Source: Cylicocyclus nassatus (lineage: Eukaryota; Nematoda; Chromadorea; Rhabditida; Strongylidae). From it: DNA of 64,000 bases. The first letter of the stretch is position 1. Each line of letters begins with the position of its first letter. The DNA is taken from NCBI GenBank assembly GCA_958299035.1, contig CATQJL010000001.1, positions 31,235,554 to 31,299,553 on the forward strand, in the 5' to 3' direction. Of the stretch, positions 23,777 to 36,126 are shown piece by piece. Below the pieces are notes generated by a model. The model made no database searches. It worked only from the letters and a program-made list of their open reading frames with translations, and was not told where the DNA came from. The translations under genes were made by a program, and so were the position numbers.

Positions 23777-24596
23777 TTAGGTCGTTCCGAAAGTTCTTTC
23801 CGTTTTTTCAACCTTTCATAAAAACACGTGGAATGAAGATGGGGAAATGCTTTAGGCACTTTCCGACGCAGCTTTTCTTCCTCTTTCTATCACTCATACT
23901 TCTCATGTCGCTTACTCTTGTGATCACTGAGATAATCGACGAAATTTTTGAACCCATGGTTTTTACCATGTCCATATTTGGCAATTTTTCACAATCTTTA
24001 TTTTTAACTTTCGAAGGAGCTTTGATGGCAGTCAAATAGAGTAAACAAAGTGCAATGCAAAGCAAATTTTTGGCATATCCAGCTGGCTTTTCAGCATTTT
24101 TCAGGATAATTTTTCCAAAAGTCTTCACTTTTGCAAAGCTCTAAAATACAGAAACGCCCCGAACACTGGCAAATCTACGGATTTAGAAGCTTTTAAAAGT
24201 CCTTCATGATTGTTCACTATTTTTACAAAGTAACTGAGTAACCAAAAGTGGAATTTGATAACATCAGAAAAATAATTCCAAATAATTTTTGAGGCTAGCT
24301 ATATATGCTGAAAAATGCATTAAATTGCACTTTGTCTACTCTATCTGGCTGCTCAAAGCTTTTCCAGAAGTCAAAAAAGAAGATTGTAAAAAGTAGCCAA
24401 AGTTGGACATGGTAAAAACTATAGGTTCGAAATTTCGGCCATTATCTCACTGACCACAAGAGCAAGCGGCACAGGAATAGGACTATTGAAAAGTGGAAGA
24501 AAAGCTGCGTCGGACAGTGCCTAAAACATTTTCCTACCTTCATTCCACGTGTTATGATAGGTTGAAAAAACGGAAAGAACTTTCAGAACGACCTAA
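23777..24596. mobile_element. Long-TIR MITE, TTAGGTCGTTCCGAAAG ends
   Basis: 820 bp between TA dinucleotides. The left end TTAGGTCGTTCCGAAAGTTC is nearly matched by the right. Inverted arms reach about 350 bp; ACCATGTCCA..TTTGGC near 23965 recurs inverted near 24400. Overlapping frames at 23808-24128 and 23833-24039 are products of the arms. Confidence 0.78.
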
Positions 24597-24600
24597 TATA

Positions 24601-25281
24601 CAGGGTGTCCCAAAAAATGTGCCTACTGTTTGATTGTAAATAACTCTCTTGTAATGAAGTGTTTCGAGAGGCTTTGGGTACCACTTTGTAGAGCGAGGTT
24701 GAACTTAGATCTACCGTACGGAGAGAATCATCTATGTCTCTTCGTTACTGTAGGATTACGGTACAAACTTCGACAAGGATTTTAGGCCATTGGAGGCTAT
24801 ATTCTGCACCGGAACAAAACCAAACAAGCCAAAAACTCTTGTACTACGGTAATGGGAGCCGCTGATTCCGAGTTTGAAATTCCCATTCTACTGCGATGCT
24901 TCTTCACAAAATTATTCCCATTAAATCGTAATAACTCAATTCCCAGTATTTGTCAGAAATGTAATTACACCGTCAAAAAAGCTGAAAACACCCGTAAAAA
25001 GTTGTTAGGTGGAATCAGTATGCGCGAAAACCCTAATACATGATTTTTCAGATTTTTTGAAAAAAATTTTATTAGGTGGTATATTTCACATTGGTTCCAT
25101 ATGCTGGAAGTTCTTACCGCAATCCTACAGTAATGAAGAGCGATCGATGGCTCGCTCTATGCTGTAAATCTAAGTTTAACCTCGCTCTACATAATGGTAA
25201 TTAAATCTTGTTGAAACACTTCAGTTATTTACAAGCAAACAAACAACAGCAACAAGCAACACATTTTTTTGGGACACCCTG
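24601..25281. mobile_element. Long-TIR element, second CAGGGTGTCCCAAAA copy
   Basis: 681 bp with termini CAGGGTGTCCCAAAAAATGT and complement, TA on both sides. Internal sequence matches 23095-23772 in inverse order (for example AGGCTATATTCTGC(a/c)..GGAACAAAACCAAAC). The copies are diverged members of one family. The 63-codon frame at 24852-25043 is not a recognisable protein. Confidence 0.75.
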
Positions 25282-26538
25282 TATAGGGTTAGCACATAAG
25301 TTTTGCAACTTTTTTTTATAACTCGTATGTTTTGCAATGTGGCGCTTCTATTTTCTAATATTATAATTATGGTATTGTTCTGCCACGTGCCAAAAATTTG
25401 ACATGTCATCTACATGTTTAACAGGCTTCACCAAGAGTTCTTGTTACCCTACCTAGCAATGTAAGTTCATTCCGTTTTTTAGTCAATTTTGACCTCATTC
25501 TGATCAATCAGTTTCAAAGTGAACATTGCCATAATAATAATGACATACTGTCATCGATGAACAGATAGACTTGCTCAAGACAGAGAAATGCGCCAGGATT
25601 CCGTCATTTGAAAGGCGAAATAAGAAGCAGCAAGGCACTTCAGCTATCATTTATAGCCTTTTCGGCTAAATTCGCACGGCGACAAGAGTTGAAGAGAAGT
25701 CAATTTGAATCACTGCTGAAAGCAAGCAAGATGTTGAATAAACTCATGATTGTTTTGCACTCATATAAAACAGGTAAATAGCTTTAAAATGATCACAGCT
25801 TTTCTTTTATTTCACCGGAAATAATTTCAAACATGTCTAAATGTACTAAATCCAGCAGGTTTAAGTCTACACATGTACTTGTCAATGGGGATCTTCGGCA
25901 ATTTGCTGAGCACTCCTGGTCTTCTTCTTATTTGTTCAAGGATTGAGCATTCACCAACGTCCACAGCAGAGAGAATCTGTAAGCATTAAAGTAATGTACA
26001 GTCTGTAAGTCTAAGGAGTAAAATGGCAAACTAAGTCCTCTCTTGCTGGTCAACGTACCACTAAGATGGTAAGTGACAAAAAGGTAAGGTTGAAAATTCT
26101 CATTCTTGTCGAACTGACGTAAACTGCCTGGAAAAAATATTTCGAGAAAGTGAGCGGTACATAGAGGGTTTGATAAAACGACGAACAGACGAAACTTCTT
26201 TGGCGTAACTGACAGAGAAACTAATGGAGTATGGGACTATATTTCGCCGGAAATGGGAGGTCCAGTTGGACATCTGCCACAAATACATCTTTTAGTACAT
26301 GCACAGGATGAGTATCTGCTGCATCGTCGAAACCCTCCCACTTTCAGCGACATATAGTCCTCTACTAACAAATGATCTTCTGAGTGCAAGGTAAAACACG
26401 AGTTTACAGATCAAGTCCTACCCAAAAGTTCTCGGTTGCCAATATTTTCTCTTAACTCTGCAAAGCTATAGAATACTGATTGGGTTGTTTTTGAGCCATA
26501 GCAGACCTTAGAAACTTCTTGTCAATTTTTCCTAGACA

Positions 26539-27161
26539 CTCAGACAATCAAATCGGAAAGTTCGCGACCTCAAAGCGCGTTACATGGAGCGCCGCGGCCC
26601 TTGAAATTTCAGCCCCGCATGCCGCGGCCCATGTATATTTTACCGGGAACGCCGCGGCCAACTTGAAATTGGGAAGAATCGAGAGGGTCACGGCCTAGTC
26701 ACCTCACATAGCGGGCCGCGGGCGTTATGAAAAGCTGCAATTCTTACACGCTGTAGAGTAAGGCGCAACCTGCGTGAGGTACGCCGCAGCATTGGGGCTA
26801 CCCTAAGTGTTTAAGAAGCTGGGTATCACCTAAGATTTGGTCCTGTATGACAGAATTGAGTTATCATGATTATGAAATAAACTCCAGCAGTCAGTTGAGG
26901 ACACTCGATGATGTCGACAGATGGGCTAACGAGTTGCTCAGTTTGCACTCAAGTCGTCATTCTGAAAGACAGATTAAATAGTTTTTCACTCTTCCTAGGT
27001 CCTATAAGCATGCTATTCGGGTCAACTATAGGCGCCTAACGGGCACTTACAGGATGTGCCGCGGTCACTCGGTCTAATATATGGGTTTACCGGGCAGCTC
27101 GCGGCGTGGATGATTGGTGGTCGGACAAGCACCCGCGAAATTCCCGATGCATTTGTCTGAG
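26539..27161. mobile_element. CTCAGA-ended element with CGCCGCGGCC motif array
   Basis: 623 bp with ends CTCAGACAATCAAATCGGAA and, on the minus strand, CTCAGACAAATGCATCGGGA. Flanked by CA on both sides. Block B keeps the empty site (CTAGACATACTT at 44851, a single CA), so the insertion and a 2-bp target duplication can be read directly. The interior carries repeated CGCCGCGGCC-type motifs. No coding sequence. The ends place it with the elements at 12009 and the SL elements. Confidence 0.85.
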
Positions 27162-27665
27162 CATGCTCATGCTTAAAAAAAGAAATTTAATGAAATGGAT
27201 AAGAGGATGATTAGATAGTAATTGAAAGTTGGGGAGTTTCTGATATTGTCATAATCTTTTCAATCGAGATGATTCCTCTATCAAAAGAGTTGCTGAAAGC
27301 AGTACACAAAAGTTTTGCCTTGATCCAAACCCACCTTCCTTATCTGCGATGTCGGACTATGGGAAAATTATAAGCGTTCAAAAGACCAAAATTTGCAAAC
27401 ATTTTGTGCTACATCCTCAAGAACTAGTTGTTTAAAAACACCTGCTGTGTCTTCGGTGAATGTGAGCACCCCTTGAAACCTGTACACTAAATATCTTGCA
27501 AGTCATGCACTCCCAAGTTAGATCTTATAGCATATAATGCAGAGCACCAGTGATTTCATAGATTTAAATGATTTTCTATCAATCTCCAGCTAGCTGTTCG
27601 GGACATTTTTAACGATTGCCAGAACAGGAGAGAACGCCAATTTCTTGTCACCAAGCTTCAGAATG

Positions 27666-27777
27666 TCCGATCTAGCAAGTTTGGCCATGTCGAGCAGCAG
27701 AGCCCGGTCTCGACAGGTCGGGCTCCGCTGCCCAGCTGCCCGACATGGCAAAACTTACCAGATCGGACCATATTCGC
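27666..27777. repeat. ~110-bp palindrome with 5S-rRNA-like arms
   Basis: Arm TCCGATCTAGCAAGTTTGGC at 27666 pairs with the complement ending at 27777. Inside, GCAGCAGAGCCCG pairs with CGGGCTCCGCTGC. The arm resembles the conserved GTCCGATCTGGCAAGTT segment of 5S rRNA as I recall it (one mismatch). A second copy lies at 45954-46061 in block B. It is not a 5S gene; it may be a relic or a chance match. Confidence 0.6.
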
Positions 27778-29396
27778 CAATAGAAAAGCCCATCACCAGC
27801 TTGACTTCGTTTATCGCTGAGGTCAGTGCCCGCGTTTGTACTGATGTTACCTGTACAGGAATTCTATTCCTAAATAGGGGACTGATAAACGCGCCTAGTA
27901 TTTGCCTCCCCTTTGCACGTTGGGCTGAGCGATTGCAGACATCCGGAAGTCTTGGTGACTTATCAAAACTAACTGCAAGCCTAGTTCAGTTTTTAGCCTA
28001 GTTCCTAGTTCTTGTACGCCACGTATATATCATACGTTGTCATACGTGGCAGAGGTTGGTTGCGGGAGACTACAAAGAACAACAAACGGATTCTTTGCAA
28101 GTGCTCCGCCCAAATACACCGGGGAGAAGAACGATAGCAAGACTAATTTGAGTTGTGCTGCAAAGATGCGAAAGTGAATAAAAAATTCTTCAACGTTCGA
28201 TATTTATGAGCATTTGACATCTTCTAACTGAATGACTCCCTCTGTATTGCAATAGCCGAAAATTTTCAAGATGCGGACATCTTTAGTAAAATCTATACCA
28301 CTGAATTCGTTTTACACGTATAACACCTACGTCTGTCTTTTCTTCAACTCACGAAAAATACTGTGAGTTGCGCAGACTTGAAGTGAGATGTACCTTCCAA
28401 GCGTAATATGATATCCTAATCACAGTCCGATATTCGTATAAAAACGCTTGCGCGAAAATATTAGTTTAGCCCGAAAACTTGTTAGCACCATCTTGAGAAA
28501 TTTATAGGGTCTTATATTCTGAAGAGTTTCCGAAATTCTTCTTCCTATTCCGAAATTTTGAAATTGTCTGAAAAAGATTTCATGTACTTTACAAAAGCAT
28601 TTGAGATACTTTCTAACCCGCAAACACAGCTGTGATAGATTACGAATAAAATTTGTAGGGTTGCCAGAAATGTGAACCAGGGCCGGGGCGAAGGTAGCAA
28701 ATAGTCCTTTGTGAAGTGATTAAGCCTTTGCCGCTTTGATTTCACGATTTTCCCCTAATCGCACCAACTGCGCAGGCTATTTGATTGAAGCGCGTTTTTC
28801 TCAAAAGCCGAGACCCATTTTTTTTCGAACTCCAGCAAAGAGGAGAGGAGATGTTGAAGAGGAAGTCGCTCCAATGATTACCCAAACGTCAGTATTCTTG
28901 CATTACATACAAGAACTTATATACTCTGCAAACTTTCAAAGTATTGACCTCTACTCTGCATGAAGGGTCGCTAGGGGATCGTAAAGTCCACACATGAGTG
29001 CCTCGGTGCTGACCAAGAAGCAAAGCGCAAGGTTGTGAAAAGAAGAAATTTTATTGTTGACTCTGGAATTTATGGTATAAATGCACCTCTTCAAATAAAG
29101 GCTGGGCTAGGATACCAGAAAAGAAAAGATCAACATTTCCGTTTTATCTATCACATAGTACTTTTGTCGGCATTGTAAGCGGTTGCAAAATAGGGTAATA
29201 TTATGTTGACTGTAATGGACTCCGCTGAAGAGTTGCACTCGATAGGAAGGCTCGATAGGAATATTTGTGGAAGGCAAGCCCTACAACATGTGAAGTGAGA
29301 AATCAAGAGCGTATGACCGACACGGGCACAAGTTCCTTTCTTACACTTATATAGCCCTGTATCAGTCACATGCGAATACTTCTTTTAATCGCTTGT

Positions 29397-30838
29397 ACGT
29401 AATCAGCTTTGAAGATTAAGATAATTAAAATCTCTTGATAAACTGTAACAAAAAATTTTGTTAGTCCTTGAACCAACCCGCAACTCGTTGCTAAGTGTGT
29501 CTGTTGCTTGTGAGCAAGTGCGTCGAATGACAATCTAACGATGCTTTCGGAGCTTCCAGATGATTCTGTCAATCGATCTAAGGGAGTTCTTTGTTTAATC
29601 ACACGACAACCATTTAATTACCCCAGTCGCATTGCCATTGATTAAATTTTGCAATGCTCAAAATCAAATGATTCTTTTATGAATATGGTGCTCAAGATTA
29701 TTTTTTACCGAAACGTTAGATGTCAAAAATCGTCAATGTCAAAATTGTCAAAAAAAAATTTTTTTAAATAAAGTGTCGCGCAAATACTCACTTCGCTAAA
29801 GGCTTGATGAATGAGCGCCCAAAATTCTCCTCTCCACAATTGGCTTTTTGATAACATGCTGTGAATTTATGTCTGAACATGTAAATGCAAGCCTATAATC
29901 ATAATGCCAGCGCTATAATCACCAGTGTGATACGTGTTTTGAACTCACATCAAAGACGGTGAAAAATTTGGCTTTTTGCCCTACAAAAGCAAATATTAAC
30001 TTTCTTTTGTACTCTTAGTTTTCATTTCTTTACGGCCATTAGATCACATGCGTTTCTGTATGCTCCATGATTCGGAACTCCATTCTGCTCATCTTCACCT
30101 GGATATAGTATTCGGATATGGCAAACGTTTCTTCTTTCTTCAGCCAGATTTTTAGCCGATTATATTTTATCAAGTAAATCGTGGATTTGATGACAATACT
30201 TTTATCCAAAAGAGCCAAGTGATGTTTTTTAGTGATGCAAAGATCAATTATCAGATCATCTGTTTAGTGTCATTGAGAATCATTTACAGCAAGCTCCTTA
30301 GCGATTGCTGATAGATTGCATTGAGAATTTGCTTCGTCGTCTTAGTCATTTTTGCTTCTCTACAATACAGGACAAAGTATTGGGTGCTTGAATACATTGA
30401 TTGCTTGTACTGCAATAGTCACCTCCGTGCCTCAAATTGCATATGATGGAATAAGTGCTTTACTGCAAACTCACTCAAATGCATAGATGCAAGTTTCTAA
30501 AAACTGTAGATAGCCGATGTGCATGTGCATTCTTTGCGGAAACTCGACGATATATAATAAATGCAGTACTTTGCCTAAAATAAAAAAATATCAAAAAATT
30601 TTTTTTGATTTTCTAAAGGACGAAAAAGCCTCTTCAGTGCTCGTCGTTCCTATTCATAATACTTGCAAATTATAAAAACCGTGTATTCCGAATGACAAAT
30701 TTTTGATGTTTTTGGTGTACTTAAGTAGTCGTCACATTTCGCCGAAAATGCTAATGTAATCGTACAGTACCTTGACAGCTCACCGCAGTGCGATATGATA
30801 CGTTAGAATGCGTCAAAATTTTGCTTTTCAGTTTAGGA
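29397..30838 (+). repeat. Left arm of long inverted repeat, block A
   Basis: About 1.44 kb, repeated in inverse orientation at 34720-36118. Landmarks include AATCAGCTTTGAAGAT at the outer end and GCATAGATGCAAGTT inside. CAGTGCGATATGATAC lies at the inner end. The arms look about 80-85% alike by eye, less than A against B, so the inverted structure is older than the duplication. No gene in the arm is recognised. Confidence 0.8.
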
Positions 30839-30840
30839 TT

Positions 30841-31083
30841 TGTTAATTGTTGTGGTCTTCTTCTTTCTGTGGATCCAGGACACGAATAGCACCAGTGCTT
30901 TATTGGCATTTGGTACATATGACAGAAGCGAGGAATGGAGGAATGGAAGAATGAATAATGAAGACTACGGCAAAAGAAAGCTCTTATATAGCCCTATAAG
31001 GATGGTTGTAAACAAAACAAGAGATATATATAATAGAGACTCATTTACTACATTTACATGCAGCCTAATGCCACTCTACAACA
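30841..31083 (-). repeat. 3' LTR of a Ty3/gypsy-type element (A)
   Basis: On the minus strand the 243-bp LTR starts TGTTGTAGAG at 31083 and ends ACAATTAACA at 30841. Directly upstream is a polypurine tract, AAGGAGGGAAA (31084-31094). Inside are a TATA-like GGGCTATATAAGAG (30980-30994) and an AATAAA (30899-30904). Position after the integrase end and TG..CA ends fit a 3' LTR. There is no 5' partner LTR. Confidence 0.75.
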
Positions 31084-31097
31084 TTTCCCTCCTTAAG

Positions 31098-31875
31098 TTA
31101 GTCACTGTATCGTTTCTTCGATGGTCGATCTTGAGACGACGTGATGACGAGTCCTTTGCGAGCGGCGACGGACAGGACGCAAGACGTTCGTCTGACGGAT
31201 TCATCAGCGTCACTTGGTACGGCATTGGTTGCAGCAATACCAGGATTTGGCACAACATCAATGTAATTGGCGTCGGCGGCAGGTACATCAGCGAACACGG
31301 CGAGAGTCGACTGTCTGGGGAACCTAAAATCAATAAAATTTAACTCTCCCAATAGCGTGCTGGTAGCATCGGAAACTACTCGAGGGCGTAGCTGATTGGC
31401 ATGGCAATTCCATATAAATCTTTCAACTTCTACGTTGTAGAGCGCGTCCAATCCTTGATTGTAAGATTCCTGGGGTCCAAGTAGGTTTGCTGGATTGCGG
31501 TAGTCGCGAGCGTAGATAGCATCATGGATATAGAAGTGTTTCTTCTTGGCTCCAAGTCTGCGGTTGTATTGAGCTTCCATCCCAAAATTCGTTCCGGAGG
31601 TGGACCTTGGTTTAACAGTCTAGCGTCAGTGACCAAACGTGTAAGCAGTATTAATCGTTCGTCCGAAAAACATCTTGGCCGGAGAACGATTATCTGGCGA
31701 AGATGGGAGGGCGCACACCAAAAGCAAAGTAATAGCTTCGACAAAGCTTCAGAAAGGTTTTCTTCTCCCTTTAGCTTCATAATTCCTCTCTTAAAAGTTT
31801 TAACGAAGAGGTCAGCAAGTCCATTCGATTGTGGGTGGAACGATGGCGGGCTGGATCATACTTCGGCTTTACTGC
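31098..31875 (-). pseudogene. Ty3/gypsy integrase C-terminal relic (A)
   Basis: Minus-strand fragments in different frames form the end of a gypsy-type polyprotein. FHPQSNGLADLFVKTFKRG (near 31850-31795) is the integrase core region, followed by KLKGEE..EALSKLLL. SPAKMFFGRTINT follows in another frame. The C-terminal part has KKKHFYIHDAIYARDYR and LYNVEVERFIW..HANQLRPR, then a tail ending RPSKKRYSD. At least two frameshifts and the loss of everything upstream make it dead. Similarity stops at about 31875, where unrelated DNA begins. Confidence 0.8.
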
Positions 31876-34719
31876 ATGTCAGTCTCAGTTTTGTATGACA
31901 TCTGTTCATCTCGGCATCTGTTGTATCGCATTCATCATAACCTGAAATGATTCACTCAAATGATGATGAGCTTCATAGGAACGACGCTTTCGTGCGGTTG
32001 ACGACATCTCCTTATTCCTTCCCCTCCATCTCCTCACTCCCCTTCTTTCACAATTCAATTGTAACTAGATGGCGCCTCCGGTCCCACAATTTGGGCTACT
32101 TGATCCCAAACGCATTGAAACTCACCGTCTTCTTCACATCTGAGACGAAATGTGATGTCTTCCTTGCTGCCTTGAAACACCTAATCCTTTTCACCAAAAA
32201 TGTAAATGAACTTCACAGCCCAACTTACATGACTATGGGGAAATGATCCAATAATGGTTGGTGAACCCTCGATGTAAGTAAACAAATTAATAAATCAATT
32301 GAAGGGCCTAACAAATCGTCGCAATATGTAGCCTATGTTCTGCGCCGTGCCTTACTTACAGGGGAACGAACTTTATGCCTACTGGTTCACACACAAAAGA
32401 GTCTATAAACCACATACTTACAAGCGAACAAATTTACAGAGATTCGATTTTATCTAGATATAGATTATGATTGATTTTGACACGTAGGTTTCCATTAGAC
32501 CGTTTCGCCAGCGCTTATTGATTTAGCTATTCCGAAACGTGCCGTCTGGATGGGTTTTTTTTATTTACAATGAATGGCGATTTTGGAGTTGCTCTCAGCT
32601 TGTTTCCTTTCCCTTTCTCATGCGGGTTTTTAGTGGCTATGATCAATTTCAAACTTTGACGGGCATTTAGTGGTCGAGGAAAGAGTCAGAGAATTCACCC
32701 AAGTTACAGAAATCAAGAAAGAGATGGAAATTATACTTCATATTGAAACCAATATAATCGTGTTTTTTGAAAGGAGACGGGAGAAGGTTTGCTATTTTTA
32801 CAATTATTTAATTGTATGTAAGTCAGTGATGGCGGATCCACAGAGTTTTTGGCGGGGGAGCGAAACCCAACAGAAGTCACTCCCGCGCATGAAATCTTTT
32901 GTACTTTATAATTTTTCCAAGCTTAAAACATCATTATCACCGTGATAACCATGAGGTTTTCATAATTGTTTGTGGCGAAGGCGCGAAGATATTCTCGAAT
33001 TAATGTTGTGAGCGGCGCGCAGGGCAGTTCTTTTGGGTCTCTGACAGCTCGAAAGGCACTAAATCCTCAATGCTTTGGTCAATTGGCTGTCCTTAGGGCA
33101 GACCCAATCCGCAGTGTGTGGTAAGGCAAATTAGTGACAGTTTCTTCTTGAATTATTTGACTGTTGGGTCGGTCTATGAAAGGCCCAGGTTCGTTTTCAT
33201 AAAAACGGTTTGTATGCTGCTTTTAGAGTCTTTCCTCAAAATATCGGTTTGTAGGGGTTAATAGGAAAGTGCGGCCCAGTGCGGCCCATATAGCAGTACT
33301 CTTTTTTAAATATCGGTCCATGCGCGTAGGACGCTTTTTTTAAATCGGTTTATAGGAGTTCGTAGAGTAGTTACAACTGCAAACTCTATTATGACTCGTA
33401 ATAAAGCGCTAAACGTCTGTCTTTTTGTGCGTGTGTGTTTATCTGTCTGTCACAAAATTCGAAGAGGGAGCTGCGGCCAAGCTATCGAGCTACAATTTTG
33501 CATAACATACCCTACAAGCATGTAGGCCCACCATGCATAAGGACTATCTGGTTCGAAAAGTGAGTCCTTCAAAGTTTGCGCCTCAAACATTTCCACGCAG
33601 CTTTTGGCGCGCAGAAGTAGGTCAGAAATTCAACTTTCTGCAAAGTCTTGATTTGCCTGACAGTAAATCTACGCTCCAAGAACTCTAGCTCGAAAAGTGC
33701 TCAGAAAGTTTGCTTTTCTGCGAAAACAGCGCCAAAAAGTAGTGATCGCGTTAGAAAGTCAATTTGACAAACTTTTACCTAAAATCTGAAAAGGTTTTTG
33801 CACGGAAATGTAGCCTAAAATGACTATCTTGATGACAACTACTAAACCAAAACAAATTCAGTAATCTATTCAAATTCGTAATTGTTCCTTAATAAAAAAG
33901 TTTTCAAATTAGTGATCATACATTGAGATGCTGAGTGAGGAAAGCAGTTTCGCAGAATGAATATCTGTGAGCGGCCCACAGAGTTATCTTTTTTGAACAT
34001 TGATTTGTAGGCGGTTCTTGAGGCAGCATTCTCAAGCGTCCTAAAAACGGCCCATAGGGCAGCTTTTTTATTATATCAAGCTGGCCCATGGGGCACTTTA
34101 TCTCAGGTATGGTTTGTAGGCTACTTGTAGGGCAGTACTTTCTATCTTTGGGTTAGAACTGTATGCTACTTTTATTGGTTATAAGCTCATATAACGAATG
34201 ACTATTCTTTTGCATTCAAATGAATTTGCCTTGACCAGCTGTAAGCAGCTATTAGAATCGCTGGACTTTCTATTATAAGTCTTGTTATGTCCATTGTGCT
34301 ATCCCATCAACATTGCTCTCAAACGTTTACTTCTCATTACCACATTCTTAACAAGTGCAGTAATGCTCCTTCACCGAATCTGGAGCATACAAGGTCTCCA
34401 CACAATTCACACTGTCCGGTTCCACAAATCCGAAAACAGTAGCAGTTGTTATCGCTAAATTGCAACCTTTTATCGTGAGCATAAGCGTACCTGCAATACG
34501 CAAGATGCAATGCATGCTGCCTTACGTTTTTGTAGGATCTTTTATATCAGACGTGACTGCCTTTGCCTGCCACTATACAAAGCAGTAGGTGACAAATTAC
34601 AGATATCTTATTTCCATATGTACGAAATTTAGTTGTCATGTTGTTACAAGTGGTAAGGCGCAATAATGTTCATATGTGCAAAAAACGATTCTCATGTTGC
34701 ACTATTGCAACTTATAATA
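31876..34719. other. Spacer between inverted arms, no recognised gene
   Basis: Frames 31947-32246 (99 codons) and 32670-32945 (91 codons) are preserved almost or completely unchanged at 50183-50482 and 50905-51180, but have no domain I recognise. Low divergence there is general, so it does not prove coding. Around 33170-33370 and 34000-34150, phrases such as CGGTTTGTAG and GGCCCATAGGGCAG recur, a diffuse tandem-like pattern. Confidence 0.45.
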
Positions 34720-36118
34720 GATCTCAAATTGAAAGCAAGATTTTCACACGTTTTAATGTATCATATCGCAGTGCTGTGAGTTGTCAAGGCGCTGTATGAC
34801 TGTAGCGTTTTCGGCTAAATGTGATAACTATTTAAGTACACCATAAGCATCAAAAAATTTCCTATTCGAAATATGGCGGCTTTTATAATTTGCAAGTATT
34901 ATGATAGGAACGACAAGCATTGAAGAAACAAGCTTTTGCGTCCTTTGAAAATTAGAAAAAAGGCATAAACTACTGCCTTTATGTCGCGGAGTTACTGCAA
35001 AGAATGCAAATGCACATCGCCTATCCACAATTTTCAAGAACTTGCATCTATGCATTTGAGTGAGTTTGTAATAATCAGCCCTTACTGTTTCATTTGAAAT
35101 TCGAGGTCATGGAGCTGATTACTAGAGCACAACCAATCAATGTGATCTTCAAAAAGATAGCAAAAGCGAGCACACAATATTTTGTCTTGTACAGTAGAGA
35201 AGCAAAAATGATTAAGACGTCGTCAAAACTTTCCGATGCAATCTCTTAGCAATCGCTAAGGAGCTTGCTGTAAATGATTCTCAATGACACTAAACAGATG
35301 ATCTGATAATTATTTATTGCATCACTAAAACACATCACTCAGCTCCTCCTAATAAAAGTATTGTCATCAAATCACCGACTAACTTCAGAAATCATAATCG
35401 GCTGAAAATCTGGCTAAAAGACGTCTTCGAAACGTTTGCCATAACCAAATATTATACTTAGATAAAGATGAGCAGAATGGAGTTTTGAATCACAAAGCAT
35501 ATAGAAACGCACGTTGTGATCTAGTGGCCCTAAAAAAATGAAAACTATGAGTACAAAAGCAAGTAGTAACTTGCTTTTGTAGAGCAAAAAGCCAAAATTT
35601 TCACCGTCTTTGATGTGAGTTCAAAACAAGCATCATACACGATGATTATGGCGTAGTTTTGTATTCAACGTTTAGACATAAATTCACAGCACGTTGTCAA
35701 AAAAGCCGCAAATTCTGGAGAGGAATGAATTTTGAGCGTTCATTCATCAAGCTTTGAGCGAAGAAAGTATACATCCGCGATACTTCATTTGGAACATACA
35801 TTTTTTGACTCCAACTTTTGGGTGAAGAAATAATCTTGAGCACCATTTGTAAAAATACCATTCGATCTTGAGCATTGCAAAATTCAATCAATGGCAATGC
35901 GACAAGGGTAATTATATGGTTGTTGTGTGATTAAACAAAAAACTCCCTTACGTCGATTGACAGGATCATCTGAAGGCTCCGAAAGCATCGTAAGATTGTC
36001 ATTCGACACATTTGCTCACAAGCAACGGACACATTTAGTCATGAGTTGCGGGCTGGTTCGAGGACTAACAAAATTTGTTACAATCTATCAAGAGATTTTG
36101 TTTATCTAAATCTTCAAA
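34720..36118 (-). repeat. Right arm of long inverted repeat, block A
   Basis: Inverse partner of 29397-30838. The outer end reads ATCTTCAAAGCTGAT at about 36105-36119. The frame 34828-35055 (minus) is the mirror of a frame fragment in the left arm and is not taken as a gene. Confidence 0.8.
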
Positions 36119-36126
36119 GCTGATCA

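Noticed and set aside
30840..31343. 167-codon plus frame conserved at 49069-49560
   Set aside because: It runs antisense through an LTR and the gypsy integrase relic. Conservation follows from the block duplication.
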